Positions 34,249 to 43,302 of a stretch of 64,000 bases of DNA are shown here, one piece after another; within the stretch, counting starts at the first letter, position 1, and every line of letters starts with the position of its first letter. The DNA comes from Palsa-948 sp964481195 (GTDB lineage: Bacteria; Bacteroidota; Bacteroidia; Palsa-948): NCBI GenBank assembly GCA_964481195.1, contig CAYZTB010000001.1, positions 1 through 64,000 on the forward strand, read 5' to 3'. The notes under the pieces are model-generated. The model saw only the letters and a program-made list of their open reading frames with translations. It searched no databases and was not told the origin of the DNA. The translations under genes were made by a program, and so were the position numbers.

Positions 34249-35667
34249 ATGACCTACCCTACTATTTCTGATGTTCATAAAGATTTACTATCAGGAAAAA
34301 CTACAAGCCGAAAAATTGTTGAAGAATACATTGCTCGGATTGAAGAAAAAAAATCCTTAAACGCTTTTCTAGAAGTTTTCTCGGAGTCTGCCTTAAAAAA
34401 AGCAGATGAAGTTGATATAAAGCTAAAAGACAAAAAGCAAGGTAAACTTGCAGGAATTGTTATAGCTATAAAAGATAATATTAGTTACAAAGACCATAAA
34501 GTTTCTGCCTCATCAAAAATATTAGAAAACTACACATCCCTTTATAACGCTACCGTTGTAGAACGTCTTTTAAAAGAAGATGCCATTATCATTGGTCGCA
34601 CCAATTGTGATGAGTTTGCTATGGGCAGCTCCAATGAAAACTCAGCCTTTGGAAATGTTTTAAACCCTATTGATACTACACGAGTTCCGGGAGGTTCTTC
34701 AGGAGGAAGTGCAGTGGCGGTTGCGGCAAATCTTTGCCATGCTGCTTTAGGAAGCGATACGGGTGGTTCTATAAGACAACCAGCCTCATTTTGTGGAGTA
34801 GTTGGATTAAAACCTACCTACGGCACAGTTTCTCGCTGGGGCTTAATAGCCTACGCCTCCTCGTTTGATCAAATAGGTCCTTTTACACATTCTATTGCAG
34901 ATGCAGAAATTATACTTGATGTAATTGCCGGTGCCGATGAGTTTGACAGCACTTGTACCATGAATGAAAATAAATGGCTCAAAGCTGACGAAGAAAAAAA
35001 GGTTTATAAAATTGCTTACTTTAAAGATTGCATTGACCACCCCGGGTTAAATCCTGAAATTAAAAAGCACCTTTTAGATACAATTGAAAGCCTTAAAAAA
35101 CAAGGACATAAAATTGAAGGAGTTGAGTTCCCCTATTTAGATTATTTAGTTCCAACTTATTATGTTTTAACTACTGCCGAAGCAAGTTCTAACCTTGCTC
35201 GTTTTGATGGAATACGATATGGGTATCGCAGCAAAAATGCTACCGATCTTGAATCGACATACAGAAAATCTCGATCAGAAGGTTTTGGAAAAGAAGTTAA
35301 GCGCAGGATTATGCTTGGGACCTTTGTACTAAGTTCTGGCTATTACGATGCCTATTATTCAAAAGGACAAAAAGTAAGAAGAGTATTATGTGATAAGACA
35401 AATGAAATTCTTTCTAATTACGATTTTATACTTTCTCCTACCACTCCCAGCACCGCATTCAAACATGGCGAAGTGAAAGACCCTATACAAATGTACTTAG
35501 AAGATATTTTTACAGTACTTGCAAACCTTACCGGGCTTCCTGCTATATCTATCCCTTCTGGGATTGATTCCAAAGGCTTGCCAATTGGCATGCAGCTGAT
35601 GGGAAAAAAATTCGGAGATAAAGAGATGATGAAATTATCTGAAATCTTAGTAAACAACTCTAACTAA
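34249..35667 (+). CDS. gatA: Asp-tRNA(Asn)/Glu-tRNA(Gln) amidotransferase subunit A
   Basis: The 472-residue amidase-signature enzyme has catalytic Lys in IVIAIKDNI (near 77), and GGSSGGSAVAVAANLC with GSDTGGSIRQPASFCG carrying the Ser-cisSer pair. It releases ammonia from glutamine for transamidation of mischarged tRNA. GatB and GatC are elsewhere. Convergent with the RNase H gene, 2 bp away. Confidence 0.95.
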   Translation: MTYPTISDVHKDLLSGKTTSRKIVEEYIARIEEKKSLNAFLEVFSESALKKADEVDIKLKDKKQGKLAGIVIAIKDNISYKDHKVSASSKILENYTSLYNATVVERLLKEDAIIIGRTNCDEFAMGSSNENSAFGNVLNPIDTTRVPGGSSGGSAVAVAANLCHAALGSDTGGSIRQPASFCGVVGLKPTYGTVSRWGLIAYASSFDQIGPFTHSIADAEIILDVIAGADEFDSTCTMNENKWLKADEEKKVYKIAYFKDCIDHPGLNPEIKKHLLDTIESLKKQGHKIEGVEFPYLDYLVPTYYVLTTAEASSNLARFDGIRYGYRSKNATDLESTYRKSRSEGFGKEVKRRIMLGTFVLSSGYYDAYYSKGQKVRRVLCDKTNEILSNYDFILSPTTPSTAFKHGEVKDPIQMYLEDIFTVLANLTGLPAISIPSGIDSKGLPIGMQLMGKKFGDKEMMKLSEILVNNSN

Positions 35668-35669
35668 AT

Positions 35670-36305
35670 TCACTTCCTACCAAAATCTGCAGGGACTTCC
35701 CCCCAGGCTTTAGTTTCCCATTTTAGAAGTTTGTTGGTCCAATTATTTTCCTTCAACCATTTCTCGGCTCTTTCTATAAGGTAAAAAAGTGATTTATTCT
35801 CCGGAGTAGCTTTTAATTTGGTATTTGCCTTTTGTATTTTTACCCAATGCATAGCTGTAATACTATCTGAATACACAGGCACAGTGCTTTTTTGTTTTTT
35901 TAAATAGCCCAACGCATGTACAATGGCTAAAAACTCGCCTATATTATTTGTTGCATCTTCAAAAGGCCCCAACTTAAATAATTCTTGTCTTGTTTTTGTG
36001 TAAACTCCTTTGTATTCCATTTCTTTTCCATTGTAGGCGGCATCAACAGAAATACTTTCCAGAATAGGTTTCCCAATTTTTTTTAGATGTTCAGAAGTTA
36101 ATACAGAGACAAAATTTTCTTTACCAATAAAATCTTTGGGGGATTTATCAAAGGCTGCTAAAGCAGCTTGTTTAGTTGGGAATGATTTGTATTGCGCTCC
36201 GGTAAAACCATTAATCTGCTTTTTACACTGCTCCCAATTGTCGAAAATGCCTGGTTGTTTTCCTTTCCAAACAACATAAAATTTGGGCTTAGCTTTTTTT
36301 CCCAT
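35670..36305 (-). CDS. Ribonuclease HI with viroplasmin-like N-terminal domain
   Basis: The 211-residue protein has an N-terminal viroplasmin/RNase H N-terminal domain (FYVVWKGKQPGIFDNWEQCKK, about 8-52) that helps bind RNA/DNA hybrids. The RNase H catalytic domain follows at about 75-211. Acidic catalytic residues are visible as VDAAYNG, NNIGEFLAI, VYSDSITAM and the terminal ADFGRK. It degrades RNA in hybrids during replication and repair. It is head-to-tail with lspA (36326), 20 bases apart. Confidence 0.9.
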   Translation of the reverse strand: MGKKAKPKFYVVWKGKQPGIFDNWEQCKKQINGFTGAQYKSFPTKQAALAAFDKSPKDFIGKENFVSVLTSEHLKKIGKPILESISVDAAYNGKEMEYKGVYTKTRQELFKLGPFEDATNNIGEFLAIVHALGYLKKQKSTVPVYSDSITAMHWVKIQKANTKLKATPENKSLFYLIERAEKWLKENNWTNKLLKWETKAWGEVPADFGRK

Positions 36306-36325
36306 TGGAGCAGATAACCGATTTT

Positions 36326-36997
36326 TTACTGATTTACTGTGATTGATGCAGTAGTGCTGGTTTCTTCTGAAGTATTGTTTGTATTGTCATTTACTACATC
36401 AACCAAAACAGCTTCTTCCTTTTTAAAAAATCTCTTTTGAAATAAAAGAATAATCACTACTCCTATCGTAATGGCTGAATCTGAAATATTAAAAATTGGA
36501 AAAGAAAATGTAAAGGGTCTGTCACTCCAAAAAACAGAATCAAAATGAGAGTTGAAATAAAACATATCCACCACAGCACCATGCAAAAATTTAGCATATC
36601 CTCCTTCGGCAGGTAAAAAAACAGATACATCCATGGGAGTGCTTTCGGAAAAAAGTAATCCATATACTGCGCTGTCAATTATATTTCCAATTGCACCTGC
36701 CATTATCAGACAAATGCTGTAAATCAAACCTATGTGTTCATTTTGCTTGACTAGCGAATATAAATACCAGCCAATTCCTCCTACTGCTAAAACTCTAAAA
36801 AGACTTAAAAGCAACTTACCATAAGAACCCTCCAGCTCAAGTCCAAAGGCCATGCCATAGTTTTCAGTAAAATGGATGTAGAATAGGTTATCAATAACAG
36901 AAATCTGCTCCCCTAAAGTCATGTTAGTTTTGATCCAAATTTTTACAACTTGGTCAATTAACAGAACTAGAAATATTAATAATATCGATTTTTTCAC
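36326..36997 (-). CDS. lspA: Lipoprotein signal peptidase
   Basis: The 223-residue protein has four transmembrane helices and the catalytic Asp pair in AGAIGNIIDSAVYG and FPIFNISDSAITIG. It cleaves prolipoproteins in the inner membrane before the lipid-modified Cys, and thus serves the SxC lipoproteins of this window. The start is GTG at 36997. A stretch of about 30 residues (SESTPMDVSVFLPAEGGYAKF) is inserted between the catalytic motifs, as in other Bacteroidota LspA. A TACTTTTG box sits only 4 bases before the start codon (see findings). Confidence 0.93.
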   Translation of the reverse strand: MKKSILLIFLVLLIDQVVKIWIKTNMTLGEQISVIDNLFYIHFTENYGMAFGLELEGSYGKLLLSLFRVLAVGGIGWYLYSLVKQNEHIGLIYSICLIMAGAIGNIIDSAVYGLLFSESTPMDVSVFLPAEGGYAKFLHGAVVDMFYFNSHFDSVFWSDRPFTFSFPIFNISDSAITIGVVIILLFQKRFFKKEEAVLVDVVNDNTNNTSEETSTTASITVNQ

Positions 36998-37001
36998 TGT
37001 A

Positions 37002-37009
37002 CAAAAGTA
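37002..37009 (-). promoter_or_regulatory. -7 box immediately before lspA start
   Basis: CAAAAGTA reads TACTTTTG on the minus strand and ends 4 bases before the GTG. If it is the -7 element, the transcript would start at or very near the start codon, i.e. be leaderless. No -33 element is visible; the region upstream is a terminator hairpin. Confidence 0.3.
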
Positions 37010-37018
37010 TAAATAAAT

Positions 37019-37050
37019 AAAGGCATAAAGGGTTGTTCCTCTATGCCTTT
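37019..37050 (-). terminator. Terminator after the DksA-like gene
   Basis: AAAGGCATA (37019-37027) pairs with TATGCCTTT (37042-37050). On the minus strand the stem ends in a run of T/A (TTTATTTATTT). It lies 17 bases after the stop of the DksA-like gene. Confidence 0.7.
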
Positions 37051-37067
37051 ACTATATCTATTATAAA

Positions 37068-37964
37068 TTAATTGTTCTGTTTTAACTTCGCCTCAATGCT
37101 AAGTGTTGCATGTGGTACACTACGAAGTCTTTCTTTTGGAATTAATAAGCCAGTAACTCGACAGATTCCATAAGTTTTGTTTTCAATACGAATCAAAGCA
37201 TTTTTCAAATTCTGGATATGCTTTTCCTGTCTGGATGCTAGCTGGGCAATTTCTTCACGCGACATAGCATCGGATCCATCTTCTAGCACCTTAAAGGTTG
37301 GCGAAGTATCGTCCGTGCCGTGCTCATCTTTGTGAGCTAAGGTGTTTTTTAACAAATCGTAGTCTTTTTCTGCCTCAGCAATTTTTTCATTGATGATAGC
37401 CTTAAATTCTCCTAGCTCTTTGTCCGAATATCTGTTTCTATTATCTTTTTTTCCTTTGAATGTAGGCTGTGGAGGATCTGGCTTTCTGAATACCGGTGTT
37501 GGCTCGTAATTTTTCATGTCAGAAAAAGTACCGCTATCCCAAGAGTATAACTCTTCACCTGCCAATTCTTTTTCTTCAGCAATTTCTTCTTTTGTCTTCT
37601 TTTTCTCCTTTTCTGGTTTAGAAGCTGGAGCAGGTTTAGCTACTTCAATTATTCTATTTTCATCCTTTTTAAGAGCTTTTAATTCCTTTTTAGAAACTGG
37701 CTTAGGCTTAGGCCTTGTTGAATCGACTTCTACTTTTGCTACTTTCTTTGCTACAACCTTCTTTGCAATCTTTTTCTTAGCAATTTTCTTTTTAGCTACT
37801 TTTTTCTTTTTAGCAGCCGCTTTCTTTTTAACTACCTTCTTCTTTTTAGGAGCTGTCTTTTTCTTTACAGCCTTCTTTTTGCTTACAGTTTTCTTCTTAG
37901 CTACCTTTTTAGCTTTCTTAACTGTTACTTTTTTTGACTTAGCCTTTTTCTTTGCTTTTGCCAT
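37068..37964 (-). CDS. DksA/TraR-like protein with lysine-rich N-terminal tail
   Basis: The 298-residue protein has an N-terminal tail of about 80 residues made almost only of Lys, Ala and Val (KKAKKVAKKKTVSKKKAV style repeats), like histone H1 or bacterial Hc1/AlgP tails. The C-terminal DksA/TraR-type coiled-coil domain covers about 175-298. The zinc-finger area reads YGICRVTGLLIPKERLRSVP and then HATLSIEAK, so only one of the four Cys residues of the classic C4 finger is kept. This loss is familiar among Bacteroidota members. Probably an RNA-polymerase-secondary-channel or DNA-associated regulator. It lies 10 bp after ileS on the same strand. Confidence 0.85.
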   Translation of the reverse strand: MAKAKKKAKSKKVTVKKAKKVAKKKTVSKKKAVKKKTAPKKKKVVKKKAAAKKKKVAKKKIAKKKIAKKVVAKKVAKVEVDSTRPKPKPVSKKELKALKKDENRIIEVAKPAPASKPEKEKKKTKEEIAEEKELAGEELYSWDSGTFSDMKNYEPTPVFRKPDPPQPTFKGKKDNRNRYSDKELGEFKAIINEKIAEAEKDYDLLKNTLAHKDEHGTDDTSPTFKVLEDGSDAMSREEIAQLASRQEKHIQNLKNALIRIENKTYGICRVTGLLIPKERLRSVPHATLSIEAKLKQNN

Positions 37965-37974
37965 GGTAATAGAA

Positions 37975-40900
37975 TTAATTTAGTTGTTTTATTCGGTCAA
38001 TCAAGACCCTTGTTTTAATATGCTCATCTATCTCAATTTCAAGCCCTTCGCTCGATAGTTCTTTAACAATATCGAACGTGTTTGCTAAAATTTCCGTGCG
38101 AATGTAATCTAAATTATTAATTATCGCATCATTAATTTGAGGGTGATTTATCATCTTTACTACGATCCTATCTGTAACATCAAATTTACTCTCTTTTCGT
38201 ATATTTTGAATGCGATTTACGATCTCTCTGGCTATACCCTCTTCACGTAACTTAGGGCTTATCGTGATGTCCAATGCTACCGTAATAGATCCGTTGTTAG
38301 CTACTTTCCATCCCGGAATGTCTACTGGAATGATTTCCACATCGTTGCTAACAAGCAAATAAGTAATATCTGCAATTTTAATATCAAACTGCCCTGTTTT
38401 TTCGATGGATGAAATAATAGCTTGTGAATTATCCTGAGCAAACAGTTGAACAGCCTTCATGTCTTTGCCGCACTTTTTTCCCAGCGTTTTAAAATTCAAT
38501 TTTAGATTTTTTACAATCTGCGTGTCTTTTTCGCTTACAAACTGAATTTGCTTTACGTTAACTTCTGATAAAATCAAATCTTTTACCAGCTCAATCTTTT
38601 TCTTAAACGAATCATCTAAAACTGGTATTTGAATGTTTGCCAAAGGTTGACGAACACGTATGTTTTCTTTTTTTCGGATAGAAAGTACCATGGAAGATAT
38701 TTTCTGCGCCATCTCCATTCGCTCTTCAAGTTCTTTATCAATTGCAGCATCTTCTGCTATTGGAAATACACTCAAGTGAACACTATCCACCTTCTGTCTT
38801 CCTGTAATTTTATTTAAATCATTAAATAATTTATCAAAAAAGAATGGAGCTATTGGCGATGAAAGCTGAGCAACTACTTCCAGACAATGATACAATGTTT
38901 GGTAGGCTGATATTTTATCTTGAGTGTACTCCCCTTTCCAAAATCTTCTGCGGCATAAACGAACGTACCAATTACTCAGATGTTCATCAACAAAAGTTTC
39001 AATAAATCTTCCTGCTTTTGTTGGTTCGTAATTAGTAAAGCTCTTGTCTACGTTCTTTATTAGCGAGTTCAACTCCGACAAAATCCATCTATCAATTTCG
39101 GGCTTATCTTTTAATGGCACCTCTTTTTCAGCAAAAACAAACTTGTCGATATTAGCATATAGTGCGAAAAAAGAATAAATATTATATATCGTTCCAAAAA
39201 ACGAGCGTTGCTTTTCAGCAACACCTTCTAGGTCAAATTTTAAATTATCCCAAGGATCTGCATTAGTAACCATGTACCAGCGTACCGCATCTGGTCCGTA
39301 CTTGGCAAGCGTCTCAAAAGGATCAACAGTGTTGCCAAGGCGCTTACTCATTTTGTTGCCATTCTTATCCAACACCAAGCCATTACTTACCACATTTTTA
39401 TAGGCAACAGAATCAAAACATAAGGCAGCTATGGCATGTAAAGTATAAAACCAACCTCTAGTTTGATCAACTCCTTCAGCTATAAAATCAGCAGGGAAAT
39501 TTGTTGCCAATTCATTTTTATTTTCGAACGGATAATGAAGCTGTGCGTAAGGCATGGCACCACTATCAAACCAAACATCAATAAGGTCAGATTCACGAAC
39601 CATTTTTTTTCCTGAATCAGACACTAAAAATATTCGGTCGATGTAAGGCTTGTGCAAATCAAACTCTGTTCCTTCGGTTTTAAAATCTGAGCTGAATCCT
39701 GCTTTCTTAGCTTTTTCAATTTCTGATTTCAGCTCTTCTGTAGAACCAATAATTTTTTCTTCTGTGCCATCTTCAGTTCTCCAAATAGGGAGAGGAATAC
39801 CCCAAAAACGTGATCGTGATAAATTCCAATCCTGAAGATTATTCAACCATTCGCCAAACCTTCCGGTACCGGTATGTGCAGGTTTCCAGTTGATGGTGTT
39901 ATTTAGTTCCACCATTCTGTTTTTATACTCCGTAACTTTTACAAACCAAGAATCAAGTGGGTAATATAAAATTGGCTTGTCGGTACGCCAGCAATGCGGG
40001 TAGCTATGCTCGTATTTCTCTTTCTTGAAAAGCTTGCCTTCCTCCTGAAGTTTTAGAACTATGCGTTCATCAACGCTTAGATATTCCTTGAGCTCCTTTA
40101 TTTTTCCATTTGATTCTAAAATCTTTTTCTGCTTTTCAAATTCAATCTTTTTATCACTTTCAGAAAGATATGCCTCCTTCACAAATTCATCGCCATATAA
40201 AAATATTCCATCCTGAACTTCGGGTAAAAATTTTCCTCTTCTATCTACCAACGTAAGAGAGCCAATGCCATTCTGCTTTGCAACTCTAAAGTCATCCGCA
40301 CCAAAACTTGGCGCAATGTGAACAATGCCTGTACCGTCCTCGGTGGTAACGAAATCACCACAGATTACTACAAAGGCCCCCTCCTGCCCTCCCTCATCAA
40401 GGGAGGAAGCATTACTCATGGTAGGCGCAACCCCAAAAGGCAAAAGTTGCTCGTATTGGATTCCTGCTAAATCTTTTCCTGTGAAACTAGCAAGGTCCTC
40501 TCCTACTGGAAGCTTAGTGGTTCCATCACCAAAATATTTGCTCCTTAATGACTGAGCAAGTATTACAACAGCTTCCTTTTTAGAATATAGATTTATAGTT
40601 TTTATAGCTACGTATTCTATTTTTGCTCCAACTGCTAGTGCTGTATTCGAAGGCAATGTCCAAGGCGTAGTCGTCCAGGCTAAAAAGTAAACCTCATCAC
40701 CAAAATTTACTAATTGCTTATTACCAGCTGATGACCTTACTTTAAACATAGCAACCGCAGTAGTATCTTTTACATTTTTATAACAACCAGGCTGGTTCAG
40801 CTCATGCGTACTTAGGCCTGTGCCTGCAGCAGGAGAATAAGGCTGAATGGTGTAGCCTTTATATATCAATTTCTTGTCATATAGCTTCTTTAATAGCCAC

Positions 40901-41382
40901 CAAACGCTTTCTATGTAGTCGTTTTCGTACGTGATATACGGATGCTCCATATCTACCCAATAGCCCATTAAAAGGGTAAGCTCCTCCCACTTATCCTGGT
41001 ATTTCATTACCTCCTTGCGGCAGGCTTTGTTGTAATCTTCAATAGATATTTTCTTGCCAATATCCTCTTTGGTAATGCCTAAGGTTTTTTCAACTGCCAA
41101 CTCAATAGGCAAACCATGTGTATCCCACCCTGCTTTGCGTTTTACTTGCTTGCCTTTTAAGGTTTGATATCGGCAAAACAAATCCTTAATGGTACGACCC
41201 ATAACGTGATGAATGCCCGGCATGCCGTTTGCTGAAGGCGGACCTTCGTAAAACACAAAAGGCTCAGCACCTTCTCTGGTAGAGACACTTTTTTCAAACG
41301 TATGATTCTCTTTCCAGAAAGCTAAAATCTCTGTAGCTATTTCAGGTAAATTCAAGTTTTTGTATTCGGGATATTGCTTCAC
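37975..41382 (-). CDS. ileS: Isoleucine-tRNA ligase
   Basis: The 1135-residue class I synthetase has its HIGH-type motif in GMPGIHHVMG (near residue 56) and KMSKR in GNKMSKRLGN. It also has an editing (CP1) domain, including TWTTTPWTLPSNTALAVG and DGTGIVHIAPSFGADDF, and an anticodon-binding C-terminal part. At residues of about 318-337 the chain carries an extra segment (VAPTMSNASSLDEGGQEGAF) where related enzymes run straight from the LLPF strand to the ITGDFVTTEDGTG strand. That segment is encoded by the GC-rich palindrome at 40388-40406. It is inside the editing domain and in frame, so the enzyme is expected to be functional. The next gene is 10 bp downstream. Confidence 0.96.
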   Translation of the reverse strand: MKQYPEYKNLNLPEIATEILAFWKENHTFEKSVSTREGAEPFVFYEGPPSANGMPGIHHVMGRTIKDLFCRYQTLKGKQVKRKAGWDTHGLPIELAVEKTLGITKEDIGKKISIEDYNKACRKEVMKYQDKWEELTLLMGYWVDMEHPYITYENDYIESVWWLLKKLYDKKLIYKGYTIQPYSPAAGTGLSTHELNQPGCYKNVKDTTAVAMFKVRSSAGNKQLVNFGDEVYFLAWTTTPWTLPSNTALAVGAKIEYVAIKTINLYSKKEAVVILAQSLRSKYFGDGTTKLPVGEDLASFTGKDLAGIQYEQLLPFGVAPTMSNASSLDEGGQEGAFVVICGDFVTTEDGTGIVHIAPSFGADDFRVAKQNGIGSLTLVDRRGKFLPEVQDGIFLYGDEFVKEAYLSESDKKIEFEKQKKILESNGKIKELKEYLSVDERIVLKLQEEGKLFKKEKYEHSYPHCWRTDKPILYYPLDSWFVKVTEYKNRMVELNNTINWKPAHTGTGRFGEWLNNLQDWNLSRSRFWGIPLPIWRTEDGTEEKIIGSTEELKSEIEKAKKAGFSSDFKTEGTEFDLHKPYIDRIFLVSDSGKKMVRESDLIDVWFDSGAMPYAQLHYPFENKNELATNFPADFIAEGVDQTRGWFYTLHAIAALCFDSVAYKNVVSNGLVLDKNGNKMSKRLGNTVDPFETLAKYGPDAVRWYMVTNADPWDNLKFDLEGVAEKQRSFFGTIYNIYSFFALYANIDKFVFAEKEVPLKDKPEIDRWILSELNSLIKNVDKSFTNYEPTKAGRFIETFVDEHLSNWYVRLCRRRFWKGEYTQDKISAYQTLYHCLEVVAQLSSPIAPFFFDKLFNDLNKITGRQKVDSVHLSVFPIAEDAAIDKELEERMEMAQKISSMVLSIRKKENIRVRQPLANIQIPVLDDSFKKKIELVKDLILSEVNVKQIQFVSEKDTQIVKNLKLNFKTLGKKCGKDMKAVQLFAQDNSQAIISSIEKTGQFDIKIADITYLLVSNDVEIIPVDIPGWKVANNGSITVALDITISPKLREEGIAREIVNRIQNIRKESKFDVTDRIVVKMINHPQINDAIINNLDYIRTEILANTFDIVKELSSEGLEIEIDEHIKTRVLIDRIKQLN
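40381..40410. repeat. GC-rich palindromic element inside ileS
   Basis: CCTCCCT (40388-40394) and AGGGAGG (40400-40406) form a 7-bp stem with 5-nt loop CATCA, flanked on the left by CTCCTGC. The element encodes ASSLDEGGQEG of IleRS. It has the same stem length, loop length and CCCTCCCT core as the element at 7-25 inside serA. It is the second copy found in this window. Confidence 0.65.
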
Positions 41383-41576
41383 TTAATGCGTATTTTTAGA
41401 AGGGGTAAAGATAAAATTCTTTGAGGGATATCCTAGACAGAATCAATATTTCTGTAGCCAAAAACCTACATGCTAACTTCTTCAATATTCTAGCATATTT
41501 TGTAAGTATTTAGATAAAAATACGTCAGAATAGTAAATAGATACAGTAACTTCAACAAACGATAGAAAACACCCTT
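41383..41576. other. Divergent intergenic region between ileS and the TlpA-like gene
   Basis: These 194 bases hold the start regions of ileS (minus) and the thioredoxin gene (plus). I see a short inverted repeat ACAGAA (41440s) / TTCTGT with a 7-base loop but no T-tract, and no full TAnnTTTG box on either strand (a near match TATTTTG occurs near 41498). No T-box-like structure for ileS could be recognised by eye. Confidence 0.4.
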
Positions 41577-42056
41577 ATGCCTAAAAAGATAATTTACTTT
41601 TTCACGCTTGTATTTATTATTTCCTGCTCTAAAGAAGGAGAGAAAATTCCAGCATTCCAATTACAAACTATTGACGGCACAACAATTTCAAATAAAGATT
41701 TAGCCGGAAAAATTACATTGATAAATGTATGGGCAACTTGGTGCCATTCTTGCATAGAAGAGATTCCGGAATTAAATTCCCTACAAGAAAAATACAAACT
41801 AGATTCTTCAATATTATTTTTAGCTTTATCGGATGAATCAAACGAAAAGGTTATTAAGTTTTTAGACAGGAAGCCATTTTATTTTACGCACTGCGCTAAT
41901 TCGGAATTACTATCCGATGCATTACAAACCAGACTAGTAAAAACATATCCTCAAATTTCGATAATTGGAAAAGACTTTTCAATCAAATATTCTTATACAG
42001 GAGAGTTGAGTAACCTTGTAGGAACCTTACAAAAAGAAATTGATAAGTTAAAATAG
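41577..42056 (+). CDS. TlpA-type thioredoxin-fold lipoprotein
   Basis: The 159-residue protein has a lipobox (IISCSKEG, Cys at residue 17) and one thioredoxin-fold domain of the TlpA/ResA type. The active site is CHSC in VWATWCHSC near residue 59, with the cis-Pro in KTYPQISIIG near residue 124. It should reduce disulfides, or help cytochrome/oxidative folding, in the periplasm. The CHSC dipeptide differs from the classic CGPC. It is followed by a 50-base gap before the GNAT gene. Confidence 0.87.
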   Translation: MPKKIIYFFTLVFIISCSKEGEKIPAFQLQTIDGTTISNKDLAGKITLINVWATWCHSCIEEIPELNSLQEKYKLDSSILFLALSDESNEKVIKFLDRKPFYFTHCANSELLSDALQTRLVKTYPQISIIGKDFSIKYSYTGELSNLVGTLQKEIDKLK

Positions 42057-42105
42057 AATTTTTCTTTTAAAAATCCACTACCTTTATTATCATAATAAAC
42101 AGCTT

Positions 42106-43302
42106 ATGCTTCTTAAAGAATTGAAAAAAAAAGTTTGCTCTGAGCCAAAGCTCAGTCTATTTGATTCTGCTGCTCTGGTAAATAAATCAGACTGGAATAA
42201 CGTATTAAAAGAAAAGAACCTCTATTTATCTCTTGAATTCCTTACCGCATTAGAAGATGCCAAAAAAGATGATATGGAGTTCAGATATATCATCTACTAC
42301 AATAGCGCACTCAAACCAGTTGCTATTGCCTACATTCAGCTTGTCCATTTTATAGATAAGGGCCTTAAATACCAGGAAATATTTTGCAAATTAGGCAATA
42401 AATTAAAAAATAAATTTCTTGAGTCTATTGAGGTAAAAGCACTTGTTTGTGGAAACATATTTGCTTCGGGAGAAAACGGCTTTATGTTTACCTCTGATAT
42501 TGAACCGAGTGATGCATTTAATTTGCTTGCCGGTAGCATGAAACGCCTCACTCAAGATGAAGATAAAAATGGTCAAATATCTTTCTCGTTAATGAAAGAC
42601 TTTTGGCCGAAATCTATAACCCTAGCTAATAATTTAAAAAACAATAGCTATAGAGGTTTTGAAATTGACGTTAACATGGTGTTGAAGATACATCCTGACT
42701 GGAAAAAAATGGATGATTATTTTTCTTCCATGAATGCAAAATTTAGAACAAAGGCAAAAGGTGTTTACAAAAAATCAGAAGCAGTGCGTGTAAAAATTTT
42801 TGAATTAAATGACATCATTAAACATAAAGAAAGAATAGAAACACTTTATCTGTCTGTATTAAATCAAGCAGATTATAAATTCGGTGAACTGAATGCTACT
42901 GCATTAATAAATTTTAAAAGAAATCTTAGCGAAAAGTTTTTATTTAAAGGGTATTTTCTGAAAGAGACGCTGATTGGCTTTAGTATTGCATTTTATTTAG
43001 ATACTATTTTAGATGCAAACATGGTTGGCTTAGATTACGATTACAACAAAGAATACGCTGTGTATCAACGCATGCTTTATGATTTTGTTGAAGAGTCCTT
43101 ACATCTCAGGGTAAAAGAACTTCGCCTAGGGAGAACTGCTGAGCAAATAAAAAGTAGTCTGGGTGCCGAACCTGTGGATATGAAGCTATATATTAAACAT
43201 CGCAACAGGATTACTAATAAACTACTTGCACCAATAATATCATCTATCACTCCGTCTAAATTCGAACTTAGGGCTCCCTTTAGGAAAGAATTTGCATATT
43301 AA
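42106..43302 (+). CDS. GNAT-type acetyltransferase / FemAB-like protein
   Basis: The 398-residue cytoplasmic protein has a GNAT-like C-terminal half (about 200-370: FFSSMNAKFRTKAKGVYKKSEAVRV, LKETLIGFSIAFYLDTILDANMVGLDY, ...LHLRVKELRLGRTAEQIKSSLG). The middle part resembles peptidoglycan or BioF2-like acyltransferases of the same superfamily. The substrate is not evident. The next gene starts at the base after its stop codon. There is no signal peptide or membrane helix. Confidence 0.7.
   Translation: MLLKELKKKVCSEPKLSLFDSAALVNKSDWNNVLKEKNLYLSLEFLTALEDAKKDDMEFRYIIYYNSALKPVAIAYIQLVHFIDKGLKYQEIFCKLGNKLKNKFLESIEVKALVCGNIFASGENGFMFTSDIEPSDAFNLLAGSMKRLTQDEDKNGQISFSLMKDFWPKSITLANNLKNNSYRGFEIDVNMVLKIHPDWKKMDDYFSSMNAKFRTKAKGVYKKSEAVRVKIFELNDIIKHKERIETLYLSVLNQADYKFGELNATALINFKRNLSEKFLFKGYFLKETLIGFSIAFYLDTILDANMVGLDYDYNKEYAVYQRMLYDFVEESLHLRVKELRLGRTAEQIKSSLGAEPVDMKLYIKHRNRITNKLLAPIISSITPSKFELRAPFRKEFAY

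Noticed and set aside
37516..37983. 155-residue plus-strand hydrophobic reading frame opposite the lysine-rich tail
   Set aside because: Antisense of AAA/AAG-rich codons gives TTT/CTT, hence long Phe/Leu runs; it has no recognisable family.
41400..41576. Possible T-box leader for ileS
   Set aside because: T-box leaders are not expected in Bacteroidota, and neither a specifier loop nor an antiterminator motif could be recognised.
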